Shown: piece after piece, positions 44,369 to 52,847 of the stretch
Layout of the letters: each line of letters begins with the position of its first letter
How positions within the stretch are numbered: position 1 is the stretch's first letter
Source: Sphingomonas sp. PP-CC-1A-547
GTDB taxonomy: Bacteria > Pseudomonadota > Alphaproteobacteria > Sphingomonadales > Sphingomonadaceae
Direction: 5' to 3'
Length of the DNA stretch: 64,000 nucleotides
NCBI RefSeq assembly: GCF_003610375.1
Contig: NZ_RAPZ01000010.1
Span: 1,138,773-1,202,772 of the forward strand
Translations under genes and position numbers: made by a program
Notes under the pieces: generated by a model
Told to the model about the DNA's origin: nothing
The model's input: the letters and a program-made list of their open reading frames with translations, nothing else
Databases searched by the model: none

Positions 44369-45505
44369 ATGATCCAGACCGCGACCCTTTCCCGTACCGT
44401 TCCCCTCCATCCTCGCGCCTCTGCTGCGAAGAGTGGCGGCGAGTCGGGCCATTTCGCGGGCGCCCTCGAGCAGGTTAGCGACAAGGCAAAACCCGAACCT
44501 TCCGCCGCAGCGCCGGAAGACGAACCCCGGCAGGACGACGCCGCGACCGGCAACGCCTTGCCGCTGCCGGATATCTTGCCCGATGCTGCTTTCGTATGGC
44601 AGCCGATCGTTGCAACGCCTGCCCCTGCCCCAGCCGTTTCCCTGCCGGTTGCACGCATCATCGATGCAACCAGCAACCAACCAGCTAGCGTGCAGCGACC
44701 AACCTTCGCGCAATCGCAGCCGCAGACCGCCACGCCCATTCCGATAAAGCCTCAACCGCCCCTGCCCTCCGCACCGCCCCAAGCCGGCGGTACACCCGCA
44801 ACGCAGTTCGCCGCCGCGATCATGGCTGCGATGCCGCCCGTAAAGACGGCCGTGCAGACGCCGGTGGACACGCCGACCACCGACGCGCCGCGTTGGGCCA
44901 CGCCCGATACGCCCGTTACCCTCGCCGTCGTGCAACCCGACATCGCCCAGCCGCAACCCGGCACGGTCGCGTCGGCCGCGATGGTGTTCGGCGCGGCGAT
45001 CCAGGCGGCAACCAAGAAGCGCGACGAGTCCGATACCCCCGCCGCCCCGTCCGATACGCCACTGCCTCCGGTCGGCGCGACCGCAACGCATGAGATCAAG
45101 GTCGCCGATGCGCAGCAGGCGCCGCTCGACATGCGTCAGGATCGCTGGCCGCACGCAATGATCGAACGGATCGAGATGCTGCGCGACGCCGCGGACGCGG
45201 TGGACACGCGGATCCGCCTCGTCCCCGATGCGCTCGGCGCGATCGACGTTTCGGTGAAGACCGATGGCGATACGGTGCGCGTGCGCTTCAACGCCGAGCA
45301 GGCCGCGACGCGGACGTTGCTGGCGGACGCGCAGCCGCGGCTCGCCGAACTCGCCGAGGCGCGCGGGCTGAAGCTTTCGCAAGGCTCGCTCGGCGACAGC
45401 GGCGCGCAACAGCAGCGTGCGCCAGCGACTCCGCAAACCCCGAATCGCCCCGCGCCGGTCTCGACCGTGATCGCGGATACGCCCGACGACATCCGAATCG
45501 CTTGA
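44369..45505 (+). CDS. fliK: Hook-length control protein FliK
   Basis: 378 residues. The first 250 are low-complexity, rich in Ala, Pro and Thr, as in FliK rulers. The C-terminal domain (IRLVPDALGAIDVSVKTDGDTVRVRFNAEQAATRTLLADAQPRLAELAEARGL) is the conserved Flg_hook part that switches export specificity via FlhB. I start at ATG 44369 on promoter grounds. Confidence 0.85.
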   Translation: MIQTATLSRTVPLHPRASAAKSGGESGHFAGALEQVSDKAKPEPSAAAPEDEPRQDDAATGNALPLPDILPDAAFVWQPIVATPAPAPAVSLPVARIIDATSNQPASVQRPTFAQSQPQTATPIPIKPQPPLPSAPPQAGGTPATQFAAAIMAAMPPVKTAVQTPVDTPTTDAPRWATPDTPVTLAVVQPDIAQPQPGTVASAAMVFGAAIQAATKKRDESDTPAAPSDTPLPPVGATATHEIKVADAQQAPLDMRQDRWPHAMIERIEMLRDAADAVDTRIRLVPDALGAIDVSVKTDGDTVRVRFNAEQAATRTLLADAQPRLAELAEARGLKLSQGSLGDSGAQQQRAPATPQTPNRPAPVSTVIADTPDDIRIA

Positions 45506-45524
45506 ACCGAAGGACCCTGAAATC

Positions 45525-46154
45525 ATGAGCGACACAAAAGAAACGCCCGACGCCGCCCCGAAGAAAAAGGGCAAGATGAAGACGATCCTGATCGGCGGCG
45601 TCGCGCTGCTAGTGCTGGTCGGCGGTGGCGTCGGTGCGGGCGTCTATGCCTCCAGTGCGGGGCTGATCGGCGGTGGCGGTCACGCCGCCGAAGCCGAGGA
45701 CGGCAAGCCCAAGCTCGTCCCCAAGAGCGAGCAGAAGCACGCGACCGAGGGCGGCGAAGGCGGCGGTCATGGCGGCGAGGACGCAGCGCCCGAAAACCAC
45801 GGGATGAAGCCCCCCGCAGGGCAGGGCGGCGACAAATATGCCTCCACCTACTACCCGCTGGAGAAGGATTTCACCTCGAATCTCCAGGACTCGGTGCACT
45901 TCGTCCAGGTCGGTGTCGCGGTCTCCACACCATACGACGACACCGTGATCACCAACCTGAAGACCAACGACATCGCGGTCCGATCGGCGATCTTGATGGC
46001 GCTCGGCGACACCACCGAAGAGCAGGTGATGAGCAGCGACGGCAAGCGCCAGCTGCAGGTCCGACTGGCGAAGGCGATCAACGATACGCTCAAGCAGAAG
46101 GAAGGATTCGGCGGCATCGGTAACGTTTACTTTACCAGTTTCGTCGTTCAGTGA
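45525..46154 (+). CDS. fliL: Stator-associated protein FliL
   Basis: 209 residues. One membrane helix (TILIGGVALLVLVGGGVGAGVYA) follows a Lys-rich start. A linker of about 60 residues unusually rich in Gly, His and Glu leads to the FliL domain (YYPLEKDFTSNLQDSVHFVQVGVAVSTPYDD, C-terminus GNVYFTSFVVQ). FliL rings surround the stator and stabilise it under load. Confidence 0.9.
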   Translation: MSDTKETPDAAPKKKGKMKTILIGGVALLVLVGGGVGAGVYASSAGLIGGGGHAAEAEDGKPKLVPKSEQKHATEGGEGGGHGGEDAAPENHGMKPPAGQGGDKYASTYYPLEKDFTSNLQDSVHFVQVGVAVSTPYDDTVITNLKTNDIAVRSAILMALGDTTEEQVMSSDGKRQLQVRLAKAINDTLKQKEGFGGIGNVYFTSFVVQ

Positions 46155-46157
46155 GTC

Positions 46158-47120
46158 ATGGTTAACGAGGCCTCAGCAAAGACGCGCGAGCGACGCGACC
46201 GGGATCGCTCCGGCGCGCCCAAAGAGGGCGTGTTGCACCAGGGCGTACTCGGCGGGGCCAAGCTCAATCCGTTCGGCGACCTGCACTCGCTCCAGCATTT
46301 GTCCGCCCGGTTCGCACGCGGTTTGCGCGGCGTGTTCGAGCCGTTGCTGCGCCAGGAAGTGCGCTGCTGGGCCGAGCCCTTGGTGGTCCAGCGCTTCACC
46401 GATTACCGCGCGGAACGCAGCGATGCGCTGACCGCGTGGCTGCCGCTGATCATGACGCCGGGGATGGCGCAGGCGCTGTGCATCATGGACGGCAAGTTCG
46501 TGCTCGAGATGCTCGACATGTTCTTCGGCGGCACCGGCGCTGCGCCGCACACGCTGCCGACCGAGTTCTCGCCCGCCGCCGAGGCAATGGTCGCGCGGAT
46601 CGGCCAGATGATCGCGACGCCGCTGAAGACCGCGTGGGAGCCGATGGCACGGTTCGATTTTCTGCCGACGCGCGTCGAGGTGAACCCGGCGATGATCGCC
46701 GATCTCGACGGCGAGGACGCGATGATCGTCACGCGCTTCGGCATCGCCGCGGGCGCTGCGAAACCGGTGTTCCTCGATCTCGTCTACCCCGTCTCCGCGT
46801 TGAAGCCGCACGCGCCGTCGTTGACCGCGAAGGTCGTCGGCAAGTCGGCCGAGCCCGATCCGGCCTGGCGCACCGAGCTGACGCGGGCCGCGATGAACGT
46901 GCGCTTCCCGATCCGCTCGGTACTCGCCGAGCCGATCGTCAAGCTGACGATGCTGATGGACCTGAAACCCGGCGACGTGATCCCGATCACCATCTCGGGC
47001 GACGTGCCGGTGATGGTCGGCAACAACCGCCTCGGCTGCGGCACGGTCGGCACGTCCAACGGCTTCGCCGCCATCCAGCTCACCTCGATTACCCGTTTCG
47101 ACGAAGGATTTGCAGCATGA
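46158..47120 (+). CDS. fliM: Flagellar switch protein FliM
   Basis: 320 residues. The middle CheC-like domain includes LDMFFGGTG, which holds the GGxG FliG-binding motif, and the C-terminal SPOA domain ends VPVMVGNNRLGCGTVGTSNGFAAIQLTSI. The N-terminal CheY-binding peptide (LSQxEIDALL) usual in FliM is missing: the first 40 residues are basic and read MVNEASAKTRERRDRDR. fliN overlaps its stop. Confidence 0.9.
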   Translation: MVNEASAKTRERRDRDRSGAPKEGVLHQGVLGGAKLNPFGDLHSLQHLSARFARGLRGVFEPLLRQEVRCWAEPLVVQRFTDYRAERSDALTAWLPLIMTPGMAQALCIMDGKFVLEMLDMFFGGTGAAPHTLPTEFSPAAEAMVARIGQMIATPLKTAWEPMARFDFLPTRVEVNPAMIADLDGEDAMIVTRFGIAAGAAKPVFLDLVYPVSALKPHAPSLTAKVVGKSAEPDPAWRTELTRAAMNVRFPIRSVLAEPIVKLTMLMDLKPGDVIPITISGDVPVMVGNNRLGCGTVGTSNGFAAIQLTSITRFDEGFAA

Positions 47121-47407
47121 ACGACATGACCGGAGGCTTCCCTGTAGATGCTGCCGTCGCCGCCAATTTCCGGCTGCTCCAGGATGTCGACGTCAAGCTG
47201 ACCGTCGAGATCGGCTCGACCAGCCTGACGCTGCGCGAACTGCTCGCGCTCGGCGAATCCAGCGTGATCGAGCTCGATCGCCAGGCCAACGAGCTGCTCG
47301 ATGTATTCGTCAACGGCACGCTGATCGGGCGCGGCGAAGTGGTGACGGTCGGCGAGCGCTTCGGCGTGCGGATGACCGAGCTCGTGTCTCCAGACAAGCG
47401 CGGCTGA
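47117..47407 (+). CDS. fliN: Flagellar switch protein FliN
   Basis: 96 residues, consisting essentially of the SPOA domain: LQDVDVKLTVEIGSTSLTLRELLALGESSVIELDRQANELLDVFVNGTLIGRGEVVTVGERFGVRMTEL, seen in segments. It forms the lower C ring with FliM. ATG overlaps the fliM stop (ATGA). Confidence 0.93.
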   Translation: MNDMTGGFPVDAAVAANFRLLQDVDVKLTVEIGSTSLTLRELLALGESSVIELDRQANELLDVFVNGTLIGRGEVVTVGERFGVRMTELVSPDKRG

Positions 47408-47412
47408 GCCCG

Positions 47413-47667
47413 ATGCTGTGGACCTATATCCTCAAGCTCGTCATCCTGCTGCCACTCGTGTGCGGACTGATGTTCGGTTGCCTGTACCTGTGGCGCAAGT
47501 TCGAGAGCCGGATTCCGGGCAAGCCCTCGACGCGGCTGATCGGCGTCAAGGAAACGATGATGATCTCGCCGGGCCTGCGCCTCGCGGTGATCGATTTCGA
47601 GGGCCGCCGGCTGCTTGTCTCGGTCGGCCGTGGCGGCGTGCACCTGATCGACAAGGTCGACGCATGA
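47413..47667 (+). CDS. fliO: Flagellar export protein FliO
   Basis: 84 residues: one N-terminal membrane helix (ILKLVILLPLVCGLMFGCLYLW) and a small cytoplasmic domain (GVKETMMISPGLRLAVIDFEGRRLLVSVGRGGVHLID), the FliO pattern. FliO assists FliP assembly. It lies between fliN and fliP, overlapping fliP by four bases. Confidence 0.85.
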   Translation: MLWTYILKLVILLPLVCGLMFGCLYLWRKFESRIPGKPSTRLIGVKETMMISPGLRLAVIDFEGRRLLVSVGRGGVHLIDKVDA

Positions 47668-48614
47668 GCGCGGCTGTTCGTCCGACGGTGACGCGCAAAG
47701 GCTCGGGCCCTGCCCTGTTTACCGCGCCGAAGCGCTCCCCGTTTTCCCGCGAACGCGGGAATCCAGGAGCCCCGAACGAAGCGCTCCCTAACCCTGGATC
47801 CCCGCGTTCGCGGGGAAACAGTTTAGTGTGGATAGGGCTCGCTCTCCTCCTCGCGCTATTCCTCGCGATGCCCGCCTTCGCGCAAGGCGTCCCCGCCCCG
47901 ACCAGCCCCGCCGTCGGCGACGCGGTCGATCGCGCACTCGGCCAGCTCGGTGGTCAGGCCGCGGGCAATACCGGCCAGAGCGGCTCACTCTCGCTCAGCC
48001 TGCAAGTCCTCATCATCATGGGACTGCTCACGGTCCTCCCGGGCATCCTGCTGATGATGACCAGCTTCACGCGGATCATCATCGTGCTCGCGATCCTGCG
48101 CCAGGCGCTCGGGCTGCAGCAGACGCCGCCGAACCAGGTGCTGCTCGGGCTGTCGCTGTTCCTCAGCTTCTTCATCATGGCGCCGACGATCAGCCAGATC
48201 AACACGACCGCGATCCAGCCCTATGCCGCCGGACAGCTCGCCGGCACGCAGATGATCACGACGGCTGGCGTGCCCCTGCACGCGTTCATGGTCAAGCAGA
48301 CGCGGATCAAGGACGTCACTATGTTTGCGCAGATCGCAAAGTCCGGGCCCTACGCGACGCCGACCGACATCCCCTTCTCGGTGCTGCTGCCCGCGTTCGT
48401 CACGTCCGAGCTGAAGACCGCGTTCCAGATCGGCTTCCTGATCTTCCTGCCGTTCATCGTCATCGATCTGGTCGTCGCGACTGTGCTGATGTCGCTCGGC
48501 ATGGCGATGCTGAGCCCGACGATCATCTCGATGCCGTTCAAGCTGCTGCTGTTCGTGCTGGTCGACGGCTGGGCGCTGACGATGGGCAGCCTCGCCAACT
48601 CGTTCGCGACCTGA
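47664..48614 (+). CDS. fliP: Flagellar export gate protein FliP with repeat-encoded N-terminus
   Basis: 316 residues from ATG 47664, longer than typical FliP (about 245). The FliP core is clear: LQVLIIMGLLTVLPGILLMMTSFTRIIIVLAILRQALG, then KTRIKD-like KQTRIKDVTMFA and the C-terminal PFIVIDLVVATVLMSLGMAMLSP. About 54 extra residues precede the signal-like segment (WIGLALLLALFLAMPAFA). Residues 26-52 are encoded by a REP-like palindrome at 47741-47819. An in-frame GTG at 47826 would remove the extension and give a normal-length protein, but it has no evident ribosome-binding site. ATG 47664 overlaps fliO, as the other genes here do. Confidence 0.9.
   Translation: MSAAVRPTVTRKGSGPALFTAPKRSPFSRERGNPGAPNEALPNPGSPRSRGNSLVWIGLALLLALFLAMPAFAQGVPAPTSPAVGDAVDRALGQLGGQAAGNTGQSGSLSLSLQVLIIMGLLTVLPGILLMMTSFTRIIIVLAILRQALGLQQTPPNQVLLGLSLFLSFFIMAPTISQINTTAIQPYAAGQLAGTQMITTAGVPLHAFMVKQTRIKDVTMFAQIAKSGPYATPTDIPFSVLLPAFVTSELKTAFQIGFLIFLPFIVIDLVVATVLMSLGMAMLSPTIISMPFKLLLFVLVDGWALTMGSLANSFAT
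47741..47819. repeat. REP-like palindrome inside the fliP reading frame
   Basis: GTTTTCCCGCGAACGCGGGA begins the left arm (47741-47767), which pairs with CCTGGATCCCCGCGTTCGCG beginning the right arm (47793-47819). It is the same type as the element at 28580-28631. It has no stop codon in the fliP frame. CGAAGCGCTCCC occurs as a direct repeat at the left flank and in the loop. Confidence 0.8.
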
Positions 48615-48617
48615 CCA

Positions 48618-48887
48618 ATGGACGCGCAATATTTCCTGACCGTCGCCAATCAGACGATGTGGGTGCTGGCGCTCGCCAGTGCGCCGATCCTGATCCCGGC
48701 GCTGCTCGCGGGCCTGATCCTGGGGATGATCCAGGCGGCGACGTCGATCAACGAGCAGACCTTGTCGTTCGTGCCCAAGCTGGTGGTGGTCGCTGTGTCG
48801 ATCCTGATCTTCGGGAGCTTGATCCTGGGGTTGCTGAGCGATTTCACGATCGGGATCTTCGAGCGTATTCCGGATCTGGTAAAATGA
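48618..48887 (+). CDS. fliQ: Flagellar export gate protein FliQ
   Basis: 89 residues with two membrane helices (MWVLALASAPILIPALLAGLILGMIQAATSINEQTLSFVPK, then VVVAVSILIFGSLILGLLSDF). This is the FliQ length and motif. Three bases after fliP. Confidence 0.95.
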   Translation: MDAQYFLTVANQTMWVLALASAPILIPALLAGLILGMIQAATSINEQTLSFVPKLVVVAVSILIFGSLILGLLSDFTIGIFERIPDLVK

Positions 48888-48900
48888 GCGCACTTGCTGC

Positions 48901-49007
48901 TCCCCTTCCGCCTGTGGGAGGGGTCGGGGGAGGGGCGTGCCCCACCAACCGGACGCCAGTACGTACGTTGCGCCCTCCCCTGACCCCTCCCGCAAGCGGG
49001 AGGGGGA
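48901..49007. repeat. REP-like palindrome between fliQ and fliR
   Basis: Left arm 48901-48936 and right arm 48970-49007 are inverted; the right arm contains the hairpin CCCTCCCGCAAGCGGGAGGG. Its last G-rich bases (GGGAGGGGG) lie nine bases before the fliR GTG and can act as the ribosome-binding site. It is a sibling of the elements at 28782 and 31361. Confidence 0.8.
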
Positions 49008-49014
49008 TTTTACA

Positions 49015-49788
49015 GTGCTAGGCTTCGGGCTCAGCATCGAGCCGCAGCTCTGGGCGCTCGTGTTCGTGATGATCCGCATCGGTGCGACGTTCATCGCCGC
49101 GCCGGTGTTCGGGTCCGTGTCGATCCCGCTGACCGTGCGCGTCACGCTGTCGGGCGCGATCGGGTTTCTCGTGCTTGCCGCGCATCCGATCGTACCGCCG
49201 CAGAACATCTTTGCGGTCTCCACGATCCTCTCCGCCGCCGCCGAAGCGCTCGTCGGCCTCGCGCTCGGCTTCGTGCTTCAGATCGCGTTCGCCGCACCGA
49301 TGATCGCGGCCGAAGTGATCGGCGGCGCGATGGGGCTCGGTTTCGCGTCCTCGATCGATCCGCAGAACGGCAAGTCCTCCCCCGCGCTCGGCCAGTTCTT
49401 CTCGATCATGCTGACGCTGCTGTTCCTGTCGGTCGACGGCCACCTGATCCTGATCGACCTGCTGGCGAAGAGCTATGACGTCCTCCCCCCCGGCGCCGCG
49501 TGGATCGGCATCGAGCGGTTGAAGGCGATCGCGTTCTTCGGTGGCTATGCGTTCCTCGCCGGCCTGCTGCTTGCGCTCCCGGTCGGCTTCCTGCTGCTCT
49601 GCCTCAACATCGTCGTCGGCATGCTGAGCCGTGCCGCGCCCTCGCTCAACCTGTTCGCGGTCGGCCTCCCCGCCAGCCTCGCGGTCGGCGTCGTCACGCT
49701 GGCGATCGCGTTCCCGACGATGGGTGACTACATGCTCGTCATCGTCCGCGAAGGTCTCGCCGCCACCGAAAACCTGGTGCTCGGCTGA
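49015..49788 (+). CDS. fliR: Flagellar export gate protein FliR
   Basis: 257 residues, normal for FliR. It starts LGFGLSIEPQLWALVFVMIRIGATFIAAPVFG, followed by five more membrane segments and IAAEVIGGAMGLGFASSIDPQNGKSSPALGQF. I chose GTG 49015. A longer frame from 48937 would translate the repeat and has no family match. Confidence 0.92.
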   Translation: MLGFGLSIEPQLWALVFVMIRIGATFIAAPVFGSVSIPLTVRVTLSGAIGFLVLAAHPIVPPQNIFAVSTILSAAAEALVGLALGFVLQIAFAAPMIAAEVIGGAMGLGFASSIDPQNGKSSPALGQFFSIMLTLLFLSVDGHLILIDLLAKSYDVLPPGAAWIGIERLKAIAFFGGYAFLAGLLLALPVGFLLLCLNIVVGMLSRAAPSLNLFAVGLPASLAVGVVTLAIAFPTMGDYMLVIVREGLAATENLVLG

Positions 49789-49803
49789 TGTCGGAGGATG
49801 CCC

Positions 49804-50946
49804 ATGTCTGAAGATTCGGGCGAAAAAACCGAAGCACCAACCGCCAAGCGCAAGAAGGATGCGGTCGAGAAGGGCGACATCCTAAAATCGCGCGATTTCG
49901 CGACCGCGCTGAGCATGCTCGCCGGGGTCGCCTGGCTGATCTACGCCGGCCCCACGCTGATCACCGCGTGCAAGGCGATCATGAGCTCGAGCTTCCAGTT
50001 CACGCACGCCGACGTCGAGGATTTTTCGCCGTGGCGCCCGCTGATGGAGGCCGGCGGCAAGCTCGCGCCATCGCTCATAACCCTGTTCATCGTCAGCATC
50101 GGCGCGGCGATCCTGAGCCAGGCGGGGCTCGGTTCGCTCGGCTTCAACGGCGGTCTGCTCGCACCCAAATACAGCCGTGTCGATCCGGCGGCGGGGCTCA
50201 AGCGCATCTTCGGTACGAACGGCTGGATCGAGCTTGGCAAGTCGCTGCTCAAAGTCATCCTGCTCGGCACGATCGGCGGCTGGATGCTGTGGAACGCCGC
50301 GCATTCGACGATGGGCCTCGCCTCGTCCGCCGATCTCAACCAGGCGCTGTCGACGCTGGGTGGGATCTTCAAGGGCATCCTGATCGCGATGGCGTTCGGG
50401 CTGTGCGCGATCGCCGGCATCGACCTGCCGATCCAGATCATCCGCCGGCTCGGCAAGATGCGGATGTCGAAGCAGGAGGTAAAGGACGAGCACAAGTCGA
50501 CCGAGGGCAATGGCGAAGCGAAGGGTCAGATGCGGGCGAAGATGCGTGCGATGGCGAGCGGTGGCCTGCGGAAGTCGGTTGCGGAGGCGCATGTCGTGCT
50601 GACCAACCCGACGCACTTTGCGGTGGCGCTGCGCTATGATCGTGGCAGGGACCAGGTGCCGGTGGTGGTCGCCAAGGGGCGCGGTGCGACCGCGCTGGCG
50701 ATCCGCGAACTGGCCGGCGAAGGCCGCGTGCCGATCCTCGAATATCCGGTGCTGGCGCGCGCGGTCTACTACACCAGCAAGGAGGGGCAGGAAGTCCGCG
50801 ACGACCTGTACACCGCGATCGCCACGGTGCTGGCGTTCGTGTTCGGGCTGAACGCGGCGGCGGGCGGGACCACGCCCGGAGTCCAGCCCTTCGTCACCGT
50901 GCCGAAGGATGCGCGGTTCGACGAAAACGGCATGAAACAGGCCTAA
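49804..50946 (+). CDS. flhB: Flagellar export switch protein FlhB
   Basis: 380 residues. It starts SEDSGEKTEAPTAKRKKDAVEKGDILKSRD, the FlhB signature. Four membrane helices are followed by the cytoplasmic domain with the autocleavage site NPTH in VVLTNPTHFAVALRY. It controls the switch from hook to filament export with FliK. GGAGG six bases before ATG 49804 sets the start. Its stop codon overlaps the -35 element of the fliD promoter. Confidence 0.95.
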   Translation: MSEDSGEKTEAPTAKRKKDAVEKGDILKSRDFATALSMLAGVAWLIYAGPTLITACKAIMSSSFQFTHADVEDFSPWRPLMEAGGKLAPSLITLFIVSIGAAILSQAGLGSLGFNGGLLAPKYSRVDPAAGLKRIFGTNGWIELGKSLLKVILLGTIGGWMLWNAAHSTMGLASSADLNQALSTLGGIFKGILIAMAFGLCAIAGIDLPIQIIRRLGKMRMSKQEVKDEHKSTEGNGEAKGQMRAKMRAMASGGLRKSVAEAHVVLTNPTHFAVALRYDRGRDQVPVVVAKGRGATALAIRELAGEGRVPILEYPVLARAVYYTSKEGQEVRDDLYTAIATVLAFVFGLNAAAGGTTPGVQPFVTVPKDARFDENGMKQA

Positions 50947-50970
50947 ACATTCGCACCGCCCGGCCGTTCT
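50944..50970 (+). promoter_or_regulatory. Sigma-28 promoter of fliDS
   Basis: TAAACATT, 11 bases, then GCCGTTCT. The first three bases are the stop codon of flhB. The start site is predicted near 50978, 26 bases before the fliD ATG. Same spacing and -10 core (GCCGTT) as at flgM and fliC. Confidence 0.8.
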
Positions 50971-51003
50971 TACTGACGAGCGCGCACGTGCAGGGATTTC
51001 ACG

Positions 51004-52449
51004 ATGGTAACTTCGACCACCAGCACGACCGCCACACCGACCCCGACACCCACGCCTACCGCGCAAAGTGCCGTCAACGACGCGACGCAGGCACTGCTGA
51101 AGGGGCTGAGCGCGGGCTCCGGCGTCGATACCGGCACGTTGGTCACCTCGCTCGTCTCCGCGCAGTTCGCCGCACGGACGGCCGCGTTGAAGACCAAGTC
51201 CGACACGCTCACCGCGCAGATCTCGGGCGTCGGTACGCTCAAGAGCACGATGACCGGCTTTTCGACCGCGCTCGCCAATCTGGTGAAGGGCGGCAGCCTG
51301 CAGACACAACCGGCCAGCTCGAACGGTGCGATCCTGTCCGCCACCGCGCAATCGGGTGCCAAATTGTCGGGGCTGTCGTCGAGCATCACGGTGACGCGCC
51401 TCGCCACCGGGCAGGTCGCGCGGACGACGACCGCCGTCGACGCCGAGGATCGCGCGACATCGCTTGGCACCGGTGCGCTGACGCTGAACATCGGCGGCAA
51501 GGACACCGTGATCGACGTCGGCGACGGCAGCATCGACGCGATCGCCGCGGGTATCAACGCGTCTAAGACCGGGGTCACCGCCTCGGTCGTCACCGACGCG
51601 AACGGCGGCGCGTATCTCTCGGTCAAGGGCACGACCGGCAGCGCCAACGCCTTCACGCTTAAGGGAGAGAAGGGCGACGCGCTCGACATCGGCGGCAGCA
51701 CGGCGACGAAGACCAGCCTCGTCTCCACCGCGCAGAACGCACAGTTGACCGTTGACGGGATCGCCGTCGAGCGCCCAGGCAACACCGTGAGCGATCTAGT
51801 CACCGGCGTGACGCTCCAGCTCAACGGCATATCCACCGTCCCCGTTTTGCTTACCAGCACGCCCCCGACCGACGCGCTGACGCAAGCGGTCAACGATGTC
51901 GTCACGACCTATAACGAGGTCCTGAAGACGATCACCGAACAGACCGATCCGATCACCGGCAACCTTCGTGCGGATCCCGCCGCGAAATCGCTGCTGCGGT
52001 CGTTGCAGGCCCTGGTGTCGAAGCCGCTGGTCGGTGGCGCGATCGCCGGGCTTCCGCGGTCGCTGTCGGAGATCGGCGTCGCCACCAACACCGATGGGAC
52101 GCTACGGGTCGATTCCGCGCTGCTCGCCAAGCAGCTTGCGGCGAACCCCGACACGATCGAGGCGATGTTCGCGCCGTCCGGCACCAACGCGCTCGGCCTG
52201 TCCGCGACGCTGACGGCGTTGACCACCAGCGCGACCAGCACGGTGACCGGTCTCGGCGCGTCGACCGTGCGCTACACCGCGGCGGAGGCCGATGTCGCCA
52301 AGCAGCAGGACAAGGTCACCGACCAGTCCGCGCAGCTGACCACGCGCCTGACGCAGCAATATGCCAGCATGAATTCGCGCGTGTCGGCGTATAAATCGAC
52401 GCAGACCTTCCTCACCAATCAGATTGCCGCGTGGAACAAGGATTCGTGA
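51004..52449 (+). CDS. fliD: Filament cap protein FliD
   Basis: 481 residues. After a Thr/Pro-rich start (TSTTSTTATPTPTPTPTAQS), the FliD N-terminal region reads GSGVDTGTLVTSLVSAQFAARTAALKTKSDTLTAQISGVGTLKSTM. The C-terminal helix (QQDKVTDQSAQLTTRLTQQYASMNSRVSAYKSTQTFLTNQIAAWNK) is also typical. FliD folds flagellin at the filament tip. fliS overlaps its stop. Confidence 0.93.
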   Translation: MVTSTTSTTATPTPTPTPTAQSAVNDATQALLKGLSAGSGVDTGTLVTSLVSAQFAARTAALKTKSDTLTAQISGVGTLKSTMTGFSTALANLVKGGSLQTQPASSNGAILSATAQSGAKLSGLSSSITVTRLATGQVARTTTAVDAEDRATSLGTGALTLNIGGKDTVIDVGDGSIDAIAAGINASKTGVTASVVTDANGGAYLSVKGTTGSANAFTLKGEKGDALDIGGSTATKTSLVSTAQNAQLTVDGIAVERPGNTVSDLVTGVTLQLNGISTVPVLLTSTPPTDALTQAVNDVVTTYNEVLKTITEQTDPITGNLRADPAAKSLLRSLQALVSKPLVGGAIAGLPRSLSEIGVATNTDGTLRVDSALLAKQLAANPDTIEAMFAPSGTNALGLSATLTALTTSATSTVTGLGASTVRYTAAEADVAKQQDKVTDQSAQLTTRLTQQYASMNSRVSAYKSTQTFLTNQIAAWNKDS

Positions 52450-52844
52450 CCTACGCCAGCACGTTGATGCGCGACCCGTTCGCGACCTATCGCCAGATCG
52501 ACGCGGTCGGCCAGACCGCTACCGCCGACGGCCCTGCGCTCGTCCAGTTGCTCTACAAGGAACTGGTCGCCGCCCTGCGCGCCGCCGCCTGGGCCTGCGA
52601 AAAGCGCAAGTTCGCGATCAAGAGCGAGCGCATCACCCGCGCCACCGCAATCCTGTTCGCCCTCGAAGCCGGGCTCGACTTCGAGAAAGGTGGCCAGGTC
52701 TCGGAAACGCTCGCGCGACTATATGGCGGCGCGCGGAAAACCGTGATCAACGCCTCGCTGGGCCACGACCCACAGCCGTTCCGCGACTCCGCCGACATGC
52801 TCGACGAGATCGCGCAGGCGTGGCGGACCGCTAGCGCCGCGTAA
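52446..52844 (+). CDS. fliS: Flagellin export chaperone FliS
   Basis: 132 residues from GTG 52446, overlapping the fliD stop (GTGA). ASTLMRDPFATYRQIDAVGQTATADGPALVQLLYKELVAAL is the FliS N-terminal pattern; the rest is a helical bundle. FliS binds unpolymerised flagellin. A GTG at 52431 is an alternative start. Convergent with the zntB-like gene, with a gap of three bases. Confidence 0.88.
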   Translation: MTYASTLMRDPFATYRQIDAVGQTATADGPALVQLLYKELVAALRAAAWACEKRKFAIKSERITRATAILFALEAGLDFEKGGQVSETLARLYGGARKTVINASLGHDPQPFRDSADMLDEIAQAWRTASAA

Positions 52845-52847
52845 ACG

